Source: Lachnospiraceae bacterium
GTDB taxonomy: Bacteria; Bacillota; Clostridia; Lachnospirales; Lachnospiraceae
NCBI GenBank assembly: GCA_017458765.1
Contig: JAFSZZ010000138.1
Span: 1 to 36,436 of the forward strand
Length of the DNA: 36,436 bases
Direction of reading: 5' to 3'
Positions 1 to 6,267 of the stretch are shown in pieces; position 1 is the stretch's first letter, and each line of letters starts with the position of its first letter. Under the pieces are notes generated by a model that was not told the DNA's origin, did no database searches, and saw only the letters and a list, made by a program, of their open reading frames with translations. Made by a program: the position numbers and the translations under genes.

Positions 1-143
1 ACCTTATATTTATCACTTATGCATCCCGCTACGGAATCATATACTCCAAGATCGGTCCCCCAGCCCTGAAGGATCACGACCGTCTCGTCACCTTCACCTG
101 TGATCTTATAACATATATTGTATCCGTCTACCTCTGTGTTCAT
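1..143 (-). CDS. Alpha/beta hydrolase, N-terminal part (runs off left edge)
   Basis: The first 47 codons of a minus-strand gene are visible, starting at ATG 143-141 and running off the window edge. The segment VVILQGWGTD, followed by a YDSVAGCISDKYKV helix, matches the first beta strand, oxyanion loop and first helix of alpha/beta hydrolases, where a small hydrophobic strand leads into an HG/QGWG-type loop. The start lies one base after the stop codon of the upstream lipoprotein gene, and GGAGAG inside that gene's last codons can serve as ribosome binding site, so the two are probably translationally coupled. The catalytic Ser, Asp and His lie outside the window, so substrate and activity cannot be judged. 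The family is fairly sure; the function is open. Confidence 0.7.
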   Translation of the reverse strand, partial: MNTEVDGYNICYKITGEGDETVVILQGWGTDLGVYDSVAGCISDKYK

Positions 144-144
144 T

Positions 145-1596
145 CTATCTCTCCATCGCCTCGGGCTGTTTGTCCTCATAAATATAACTGTCGATCAGTC
201 CGGCAAGGATAAACATCTGCGGCTCACCGTAATATTTTGCATCTTCCGAATAAGCATAGTCCTTACCCAACATATTTCTTCCATACAGGTAAGCAAGGTG
301 GTTCTCGGCACACTCAACATACTTGATATTCTTACTTATATAATTACCCAACACTGCAAGTCTTGCATTCTCAAACACCTCTTTGACCGCAGTATCACTT
401 ATCTCTTCATCATCTTTACCATCATTTTCCGTTTCCGGGGTATCCTGATCCGTCTCATCATTACCGGTTCCCTCCGCAACCAGGTAATCCTCCCTAAACG
501 AATCCCTTACCACTGTATTGATCTCATCCATGAGCGCCGTGATAAACTGTTCGCTCACATCAAGGTCGATCCTGTTATAGCAGGTCAGATATGCAAGCGT
601 TCCGAGATATCCGCATTTATCCTCATTCCATCCTGTCGGCGTATCGGATACATAACTCTCCGCTATCTCCCTATAGGCTGCCTTGCCTGTCAGCTTATAT
701 AACTGTGCCGATGCCCAGAATCTTTTATCATCATAAATCTTCTTGACGGGATCGATGCAGTCCACATATCTGTCTTCAGCATTTTGGAACGCCTTTTCGG
801 CTATATCCGCACATTCACCTGCATACCCCTTCTCATATTCCCGGTACTCATAGGCAAACAGTGCAAAGACTGCACTGTACTGATACTTTCCACCGATGTC
901 GTGCGATAAGGGAGGCTTAAACGATCCGTCTTCATTAATAAATTCCCTGAGTTCATTTATCTCACCCCTTGCCGGCAGCATAGTCCTGGGTATTATACGG
1001 GCTTCGCCGTTTACCGCCGGGCTTATCGAATCCGGGAAAAACTCCTGTGCAAGAAGATGATCGGTTATGCGCAGGTAACATGCCTTCATATCATCCTCCG
1101 TATCCTTATGACTATACTCTTCTTCCCCGACGCTGCTCAGCCTGTCTGACAAGATCCTCTTATATATATTCTCCTCTATCCTGAATACATCCGATACCCT
1201 TCCGTTATTGATCCTTATATAATAACTTCCATTCCTGTCAACATCCGAAAGATCACATATTCCGACTGCTGCGTCTTCATTTTCTGTATCCTTTTTGTAT
1301 TTTACTTTGCCCTCTGATACGGCTTTATCCTTATCAACATCTATGACTTCAAAGCCTGCTGCCCCTTCCATATCCCGGATGAACGCTATCTTTGATCCTT
1401 TCTTTTCATAACCCGCGATACACGTCAACACACTGCCTTCATCGGGAGTAACATTATTGCTGACGGTTATGCCCCTGTCATATCCTGCGATGTCCTTCTC
1501 ATCGTCCTTGATCTCTGCTCTTTTTCCTGCACATCCCGAAAGAATGACACAGGCCATGACCGAAAACGCCGTAATACGACACAACCCTTTATTCAT
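145..1596 (-). CDS. Lipoprotein resembling a degenerate GH9 endoglucanase
   Basis: 483 residues with a lipoprotein signal: short basic N-terminus, hydrophobic run and lipobox LSGC at about residues 19-22, so it is probably anchored on the outer face of the membrane. Residues about 40-145 resemble the Ig-like CelD_N module that precedes many GH9 catalytic domains (a GYEKKGSKIAF strand and a later NGSYYIRI strand ending in FRIEENIY). The rest is helical, with alternating hydrophobic segments (YSAVFALFAYEYREY, FWASAQLYKLTGKAAY) as in an (alpha/alpha)6 toroid. I do not see the GH9 catalytic DAGDYGKY motif; only a loose GGKYQYS remains. An acidic D/E/T-rich insert lies at about residues 375-400. 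It overlaps the preceding membrane-protein gene by 8 bp. It may bind rather than cleave glycans. Fold fairly likely, function uncertain. Confidence 0.6.
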   Translation of the reverse strand: MNKGLCRITAFSVMACVILSGCAGKRAEIKDDEKDIAGYDRGITVSNNVTPDEGSVLTCIAGYEKKGSKIAFIRDMEGAAGFEVIDVDKDKAVSEGKVKYKKDTENEDAAVGICDLSDVDRNGSYYIRINNGRVSDVFRIEENIYKRILSDRLSSVGEEEYSHKDTEDDMKACYLRITDHLLAQEFFPDSISPAVNGEARIIPRTMLPARGEINELREFINEDGSFKPPLSHDIGGKYQYSAVFALFAYEYREYEKGYAGECADIAEKAFQNAEDRYVDCIDPVKKIYDDKRFWASAQLYKLTGKAAYREIAESYVSDTPTGWNEDKCGYLGTLAYLTCYNRIDLDVSEQFITALMDEINTVVRDSFREDYLVAEGTGNDETDQDTPETENDGKDDEEISDTAVKEVFENARLAVLGNYISKNIKYVECAENHLAYLYGRNMLGKDYAYSEDAKYYGEPQMFILAGLIDSYIYEDKQPEAMER

Positions 1597-3364
1597 GCTT
1601 TACAGGCATCCTTTTCTTCCTTATATATAATACAACGAGCAGGATCAGTGTAACTATACTAACCGCAGATGATATATGCACTATACCGGTTCCGGCGTAA
1701 GATACCCTGAGCTTTCCCTTATCATGTCCCTGCAGATATACGCGGCACATCCCGTTGTGTCCCTCGCCCGTAACGGGAAGTATCTCTGTTTTTCCTTCTC
1801 CATCGCTGATCGTTGCCTTGTATCCCAGATAATATATGAAAGGTACATCCACATACTCATAACTTTCGTTAATATCCGCCTCTATGGTATTTTTGTTTCT
1901 GACAAAAGAAACAGCCTTTCCCCCGTCATCAGTCATACGCTCGCTGTCATCGATCAGAGTATCCCTGTTATTTACCGCGGAAGGAAGCCATTCACCGGCT
2001 ATAACGTTTGCCGTATAAGGCTTGTACGAATAATAATCATCCGAATAATCGTAATAACCCTGCACTCCCTTTTTCAATATATTAAATGCACTGATACCGT
2101 TTATGATAAGGATCGCCACAAGTATCACGGCACCTGCATTTATCACTCTTGTGCTGGCTTCTTTGTTAAAGGTCATAATCTCCGTCATCTCATCATCATT
2201 TCCCGTAAGACGGCTGTAAATAAGTCCGGCGGCAACGGAAAACAACGCAGAGCCCATGATGAAGAAGCGCCACGGGAACTGAATGAACGAAACATATCTG
2301 CCTATCCTCTCCCACGGTATGAGATCGCTCGTGATAACGGTAAACAGGATGCCCGCAAGCATGAGGAGGTCAGCATATGCGATCACGTTGATCTTCTCCT
2401 TATCCTGCTTTGAAAGTACACCATCTGATATCTCCCTTTTTACTTCGTCCACAGATCTTCCCGAAACGGCATATTTCCTCATAAATATCCTGGGTATCAG
2501 CATAAGTACGCATACATACCCAAGCGACGGGAACTGTGCTCCGAATATGTTCAGAAATTCCACTGCCTCATCCTTAGGCTGCATCCACGGTGTGCTGACA
2601 TAGAAGGAAGTATCCATGAACTGCTCAAGCATGGGGAGCCAGTAGAAACAGGTAAGCAGGAGCGTTGCTGCCACATAAATGCACAGACGCTTTAATACCC
2701 TGATATTTCCTATCGTCTTCTTAAAATTTAATAACAGTGCCGCAGCCCCGAATGCCGTACACATGATAAAGGTTGATGTATGGCATAATAATACTCCGGC
2801 ATATCCCAAAATGAACAGCCCGGGTTTATCCGCTTCTTCATATATAATATTGTATATTGCATATATAACGACCGGAACAAAGATAAATGCCGTATACTCT
2901 CCGACCGCACCCCTTATATAGATATCATCAAGATGATACTGGCATAAGCTCATTGTCACCGCCGCTATCATCCCGCCGTATGCCGATCCTGTCATTCCCC
3001 GGACACACTGATAGGTCGTAAGGTAGCAGAGTATGATAGATACTGCGGCAAATATATGATAACTTGCATTTATAGACATGCCGAAGATACGCAGAACAGC
3101 CGGGATATACAGCAGAAAATCCGGATAGAACATTGAACTTGCATACCCTGCATTTCCGAAAAAGAGCGTATTTACTTTAAGGAAAGGCTTACCTATAAGT
3201 ATCCCTTCCTTAAGGCTCTCTATCCTTAAAAGGTGATATTCCAGATCATGCCCGTTTATACAATACCTTGAAATAAGCGGAACACAGGCAATGAATACGG
3301 TAATAAGGAACACCGCCGCCTTTATCTGATTCTTTCTGTCTTTATAATGGTCTATTATATGCAT
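1589..3364 (-). CDS. Multi-spanning membrane protein (YfhO / PMT-like)
   Basis: 591 residues with about a dozen hydrophobic spans: one at residues 15-33, a run through the middle, one near 400-425, and a final span at about 560-580 before a basic RKKRMPVKHE tail. A large extracytoplasmic domain (about 430-555) precedes the last span. Early loops carry NGHDLEYHLLRIESLKEG, the kind of acidic first loop seen in GT-C-fold glycosyltransferases and YfhO-like proteins, which use lipid-linked sugars at the outer membrane face. The gene overlaps the next (GH9-like lipoprotein) by 8 bp, so they form one unit and may both act on a surface glycan. The start is poorly supported: only a distant GGGG precedes the ATG. 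Transferase activity is inferred from topology and not proven by a motif. Confidence 0.6.
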   Translation of the reverse strand: MHIIDHYKDRKNQIKAAVFLITVFIACVPLISRYCINGHDLEYHLLRIESLKEGILIGKPFLKVNTLFFGNAGYASSMFYPDFLLYIPAVLRIFGMSINASYHIFAAVSIILCYLTTYQCVRGMTGSAYGGMIAAVTMSLCQYHLDDIYIRGAVGEYTAFIFVPVVIYAIYNIIYEEADKPGLFILGYAGVLLCHTSTFIMCTAFGAAALLLNFKKTIGNIRVLKRLCIYVAATLLLTCFYWLPMLEQFMDTSFYVSTPWMQPKDEAVEFLNIFGAQFPSLGYVCVLMLIPRIFMRKYAVSGRSVDEVKREISDGVLSKQDKEKINVIAYADLLMLAGILFTVITSDLIPWERIGRYVSFIQFPWRFFIMGSALFSVAAGLIYSRLTGNDDEMTEIMTFNKEASTRVINAGAVILVAILIINGISAFNILKKGVQGYYDYSDDYYSYKPYTANVIAGEWLPSAVNNRDTLIDDSERMTDDGGKAVSFVRNKNTIEADINESYEYVDVPFIYYLGYKATISDGEGKTEILPVTGEGHNGMCRVYLQGHDKGKLRVSYAGTGIVHISSAVSIVTLILLVVLYIRKKRMPVKHE

Positions 3365-3376
3365 AACATTGAAAAT

Positions 3377-3416
3377 CCCCGTAAACTACGGTAATAAGAT
3401 ACCATAGTTTACAGGG
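3377..3416 (-). terminator. Hairpin after the T7SS operon
   Basis: An inverted repeat pairs GTAAACTACGGTA with TACCATAGTTTAC (one mismatch) around a 6-nt loop and is closed by CCC/GGG. It lies between the last T7SS gene (stop at 3445) and the next minus-strand gene (start at 3364). On the minus strand it is followed by GGGGATTTTC, a short T tract, so it is probably an intrinsic terminator or attenuator separating the two transcription units. It also lies directly over the leader of the downstream gene. Confidence 0.65.
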
Positions 3417-3444
3417 TTTATCAAACTTAATCGTCTATGAGAGC

Positions 3445-4122
3445 TTACTCTTCTTTTTCTTCTTTCTTTTCCTCTTTGCTGACATCATTAAGGATCGCAG
3501 CGCCTGCCACGGCACCTCCCGCCGCAAGAACACCGGCTGCTGCCAGGCCCACCGGTGCTGACACCCCTGCTCCCACAGTGGATGAGAGAGTATCCTTTAT
3601 GCCGCCAAGACCTGAAACTGCCGATACTCCCGGTGCGGCCGCACTGACTCCGGATGATCCCGAAGCACCCGAGAAATTGAAATTCGTTGTCGAATGTGAG
3701 ATATTCTGCTGCTGTATGACCGACGATCCGCCACCGCCTGTTGAAACCGATACATGGGACGCCGCAGCTGCACCCGCAGCCGCACCTCCTCCTGCCGATG
3801 CAACGGCTACCGGCCTCTTATAGAAATCCCTGTTATGTGCTTTTGCCTTATCCACCTTACCCACGCTCTTCTTCTCAACACCTGAGAAGCTCTGGATAAC
3901 ATCGGATATTACCGAGCTTGCAAGATTAAGGACTGTCTTCTCTTCCTCCAGCTGCTTCTTGAACTTGTTAAGATCGTTCCTTACGGACTGAAAGAGTTCA
4001 TCGTTACCCAGCTTGCCCACTATCTGGTTTAACTGGTTTACATAATTGTCCATATCCTTGGCTATGTTCTTAAGCTGCTCGGCCTGTTCCGCAGCAACCT
4101 TATATGATATTTTGTACGCCAT
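3445..4122 (-). CDS. WXG100-like protein with long Ala/Gly/Ser tail (candidate T7SS substrate)
   Basis: About 225 residues. Residues 1-95 are two amphipathic helices like the WXG100/LXG helical hairpin, but the turn holds no W-x-G. Residues about 105-185 are low-complexity Ala/Gly/Ser with a few aromatics (NFNFSG). Near 190-212 there is a hydrophobic AGVLAAGGAVAGAAI stretch that could insert in a membrane, and the end is strongly charged (KEEKKEEKEE). It is the last gene of the locus. I prefer the second ATG (4122), because GGGAG lies 8 nt upstream of it but only 3 nt from the first ATG at 4128. Its length and tail suggest an exported effector or surface protein rather than a chaperone partner. 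No toxin domain is recognisable. Confidence 0.75.
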   Translation of the reverse strand: MAYKISYKVAAEQAEQLKNIAKDMDNYVNQLNQIVGKLGNDELFQSVRNDLNKFKKQLEEEKTVLNLASSVISDVIQSFSGVEKKSVGKVDKAKAHNRDFYKRPVAVASAGGGAAAGAAAASHVSVSTGGGGSSVIQQQNISHSTTNFNFSGASGSSGVSAAAPGVSAVSGLGGIKDTLSSTVGAGVSAPVGLAAAGVLAAGGAVAGAAILNDVSKEEKKEEKEE

Positions 4123-4156
4123 ATTCATTCACTCCCTGTTATTTGTCAACTTCCTC

Positions 4157-4483
4157 TTATTTCAAGAAATTTGTGGGCAGTTTGGGTATATTTTTCACAT
4201 CATTCTGAACGGTCTTTAAGGTCTTGTCATACCTTTCTGCCGTTTCGTAAATGGAATTGACCATCTTACCCATGGTTTCAAGGGATTCATTGCAAGCATC
4301 CATAAGCTTCTGGAAACTTGTCTGATATGAGTTTGCCGCTTCACCCGTCCAGATATTCTTAAGTCCGTCTATCTGGGCCTTGGCTGAATAGCATGATTCC
4401 CTGAGTCCCGTCTGTACCTTGTCCACTGACTCGGCGAGCGATCTTAACTTGCCCGCATCTACCTGCAAATTAACGTCTGCCAT
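4157..4483 (-). CDS. WXG100 family protein
   Basis: 108 residues, the usual WXG100 size. Two long helices flank the turn motif WTG (in NIWTGEAANSY, about residues 44-54), the signature of ESAT-6/EsxA-like secreted proteins that pair as four-helix bundles. The C-terminal helix contains YETAERYDKTL, close to the YxxxD/E export signal of T7SS substrates. AGGAGG stands 6 nt before the ATG. It lies 13 bp downstream of another WXG100 gene whose turn (VWTGEAANAY) is nearly the same, so the two are recent paralogs or partners. It is probably exported by the EssC-like ATPase encoded upstream. Confidence 0.9.
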   Translation of the reverse strand: MADVNLQVDAGKLRSLAESVDKVQTGLRESCYSAKAQIDGLKNIWTGEAANSYQTSFQKLMDACNESLETMGKMVNSIYETAERYDKTLKTVQNDVKNIPKLPTNFLK

Positions 4484-4496
4484 CGTTTACCTCCTG

Positions 4497-4805
4497 TCAG
4501 CCTCTCTTACCGAGCTTCTCAACTATATCCATCGCACGGGCATCTGTTTCTTCGTAAGCACCGCACGAATCAGCCAGCGCATTGACAGCCGAAGTTATGG
4601 CTCCTGCCATATCCCGGAAGCTCTTAAGGTTCTTCTGGTAGGACTTAAGATAAGCATTTGCGGCTTCACCGGTCCATACCTTCTTAAGTGAAGACATTGT
4701 TTCATCCAGGGTCTTAAGCTGTTTCTGCATGTTGGAATGGATATTCTCAAGCTCTCCGATAGCCGATCTCATCCTCTGAACGTTTACAGTATTTTTAGTT
4801 GCCAT
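4497..4805 (-). CDS. WXG100 family protein
   Basis: 102 residues. The first helix (to about residue 42) leads to the turn VWTGEAANAY (about 45-54), then a second long helix ending in a SCGAYEETDARAMDIVEKL segment that resembles the YxxxD/E T7SS export signal. AAGAGG precedes the start. It sits between two other WXG100 genes with gaps of about 14 bp on each side, consistent with co-translation and possible heterodimers. It is similar in the turn region to the next gene (start 4483) but differs in both helices. Confidence 0.9.
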   Translation of the reverse strand: MATKNTVNVQRMRSAIGELENIHSNMQKQLKTLDETMSSLKKVWTGEAANAYLKSYQKNLKSFRDMAGAITSAVNALADSCGAYEETDARAMDIVEKLGKRG

Positions 4806-4819
4806 ATTGACCTCTTTTC

Positions 4820-5113
4820 TTAAATGCCGTTAGCTGAAGCCTCTGCGGCTTCTTCCGCTTCTTTTATCTTCTTAGCTGTCTTTTTCAGATAATCAGCAAC
4901 TCCCCTTAAGTACTTGGCCTTTGCATCAAGATCCGACTCTGCTTCGCCTAAGAACTTAACGAAGTTCTTACCGGAATTACCGGTCCAGGCTGCGCCCAGG
5001 GTATCCTTAACACCGCTTATCTTGCCCTTGGTCTTGCCCGAAAGATCTGATGCCATCTGCTCAAGCTTCTGGGCCTGCTGAATAGTCTGCTGATAATTAA
5101 ACTTAATTGCCAT
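4820..5113 (-). CDS. WXG100 family protein, lysine-rich
   Basis: 97 residues with the turn motif AAWTGNSGKNF at about residues 41-51 and two flanking helices. It is unusually rich in Lys and Ala, and its C-terminal helix (YLKKTAKKIKEAEEAAEASANGI) reads as a basic-acidic coiled coil. No clear YxxxD/E signal is present after the second helix, so it may depend on a partner for export. GAGG lies upstream of the ATG. It is part of the tandem array of six small helical proteins. Confidence 0.85.
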   Translation of the reverse strand: MAIKFNYQQTIQQAQKLEQMASDLSGKTKGKISGVKDTLGAAWTGNSGKNFVKFLGEAESDLDAKAKYLRGVADYLKKTAKKIKEAEEAAEASANGI

Positions 5114-5124
5114 GATCTTTTACC

Positions 5125-5448
5125 TCACTTAAACGTTGAGCCAAACTTCAGTGACTTTCCCGCATTTGAAGCCTTGCTCTCACCCTTGTCATAAACTCCG
5201 GCAAGCTCCCTGAGTCCGCTCACATATCCGTTTAAGACCTTAACTATCTCTGATGAGCTTGACTTTAGCTGTGCTGCCGTATTCCTTATATCATCCGAAG
5301 CATCTCCCTGCCACTCGCTCCTTGAAGATTTTACCTCCTGCTGGAACTGTTCGAAGATGTTCTCAAGATTCTTGATAAGGGGACTTAAGCTTTCGGCTGT
5401 ATTAGCAAGTAATGCGGTATCAACCTTGGTTTCATTTCCTCCTGCCAT
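5125..5448 (-). CDS. WXG100 family protein
   Basis: 107 residues when read from ATG 5448, which has AAGGAG 5 nt upstream. An in-frame ATG at 5499 would add 17 residues, but it lies inside a hairpin repeat and is unlikely. The turn motif is SEWQGDASDDI (W-Q-G), flanked by two helices. The second ends in LAGVYDKGESKASNAG, a YxxxD/E-like feature seen in exported substrates. It is the first WXG100 gene after the 190-bp repeat-bearing gap, so its expression may differ from that of the preceding WXG100 gene. Confidence 0.85.
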   Translation of the reverse strand: MAGGNETKVDTALLANTAESLSPLIKNLENIFEQFQQEVKSSRSEWQGDASDDIRNTAAQLKSSSSEIVKVLNGYVSGLRELAGVYDKGESKASNAGKSLKFGSTFK

Positions 5449-5493
5449 ATCGACTCCTTCCTTATATGATATGTATTGCCCCCTCCTCCTCTC

Positions 5494-5593
5494 TGTCATA
5501 AGGACTCCACCACTTCGTGGTACCCCTCATGACCAAAGTCGGCGGCCAATCTATGTCATAAGGACTCCACCACTTCGTGGTACCCCTCATGAC
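5494..5593. repeat. Two direct copies of a 40-bp palindromic repeat
   Basis: An identical 40-bp sequence occurs at 5494-5533 and 5554-5593, a period of exactly 60 bp with a 20-bp unique spacer. Each copy is an imperfect palindrome: outer GTCAT/ATGAC arms, an inner AGG/CCT pairing, and a central CCAC-TTC-GTGG hairpin (GAA loop on the transcribed minus strand). It lies between two WXG100 genes within the T7SS locus. This resembles REP/BIME-type extragenic palindromes. In the transcript it would fold into tandem hairpins that could stabilise upstream mRNA or weaken transcription into the downstream genes. Confidence 0.8.
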
Positions 5594-5604
5594 GAATGTC
5601 TGGA

Positions 5605-5635
5605 ACCATCCTGAATTATGCTTCGCATAATGGTC
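5605..5635. repeat. Third hairpin in the same T7SS gap
   Basis: ATTATGCTTCGCATAAT at 5615-5631 is a perfect 7-bp stem with a TTC loop (GCGAAGC at the tip on the minus strand, a very stable mini-hairpin). An ACCAT/ATGGT pairing can form around the same segment. It lies between the 40-bp repeats and the stop codon of the adjacent WXG100 gene. It shares the triloop design of the 40-bp repeats but not their sequence. Confidence 0.65.
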
Positions 5636-5640
5636 CCTCC

Positions 5641-5943
5641 TCAGATCTTCAGCTTGCCTACCATGCCATCAACTTCGTTTTCCGAAGCATTGAAATCGGC
5701 TGCAAGCTCATTCATAAGATCCGCAACTTCTCTGTACTGATCCACCATTTCCTTAAGAGCTTCTTCATCCGTGCGCCAGTTCTGCATAAATCTGGTCGCT
5801 GCTTCGGATACCCAGCTCTTACTTAAGTTATTCAGTGTTTCGTTTATCTTGTTCACATTACCGGATAACTCACCTGCGAGATTTCCGATCCTTGATGCCG
5901 ACTGGCGAAGCTTGGCGGCATCGACATTAGTCATATCAGCCAT
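5641..5943 (-). CDS. WXG100 family protein with W-V-S turn
   Basis: 100 residues and the first small protein after the YukD-like gene. The helix-turn-helix pattern is that of WXG100 proteins, but the turn reads SKSWVSEAATRF (about residues 42-53), so Gly is replaced by Ser. The C-terminal helix has EVADLMNELAADFNASENEVDGM. GGAGG lies 6 nt before the ATG. Position right after yukD matches the yukE/esxA slot in Firmicutes loci, so this may be the core secreted partner. It is followed by hairpin repeats that separate it from the other five small genes. Confidence 0.85.
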   Translation of the reverse strand: MADMTNVDAAKLRQSASRIGNLAGELSGNVNKINETLNNLSKSWVSEAATRFMQNWRTDEEALKEMVDQYREVADLMNELAADFNASENEVDGMVGKLKI

Positions 5944-5987
5944 TATCTACCTCCGTAAAACAATATCTTTTATCGGGTATTGCCCTC

Positions 5988-6242
5988 TCACAATAGCATC
6001 AACTTTCCGCCGCTCTTAACTCCTATGCTTCCGAGGGTCTCATTGTCCTGCAGAAGTCCGTTCATATCGATGCTGCACACGAGCACTTTGTCGGGGTCCG
6101 GAAATACCGTCATGTTTTCCACTGCACTTATCTGCTCTATCATCGCCCTCTTTACGGTTCCGACCGTCATAACGGAATCAGCGGAAAACTCGTATGTTTT
6201 GGCAATGCCCGGAACCTGTGTCTCTAAAAATATCTTACTCAT
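5988..6242 (-). CDS. YukD/EsaB-like ubiquitin-fold protein
   Basis: 84 residues, the usual YukD/EsaB size. It starts with a KIFLETQVPGIAKTYEF beta hairpin, continues with a VGTVKRAMIEQI helix, and ends with LGSIGVKSGGKLMLL, as in ubiquitin-like beta-grasp proteins of T7SS loci. EsaB/YukD proteins are small cytoplasmic accessory factors of Firmicutes T7SS. AAGGAGG precedes the start. It lies 25 bp downstream of the EssC-like gene and 44 bp upstream of the first WXG100 gene, the usual genetic company. Confidence 0.85.
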   Translation of the reverse strand: MSKIFLETQVPGIAKTYEFSADSVMTVGTVKRAMIEQISAVENMTVFPDPDKVLVCSIDMNGLLQDNETLGSIGVKSGGKLMLL

Positions 6243-6267
6243 GTTATTCCTCCTTAAGATTAAAAAT

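Noticed and set aside
5449..5499. N-terminal extension of the WXG100 protein starting at 5499
   Set aside because: The extension lies partly in the hairpin repeat, and the strong AAGGAG site serves the ATG at 5448.
5494..5593. CRISPR-like pair of repeats with a 20-bp spacer
   Set aside because: Only two copies, a 40-bp palindromic repeat with a spacer that is too short, no cas genes, and a position inside an operon. An extragenic palindrome fits better.
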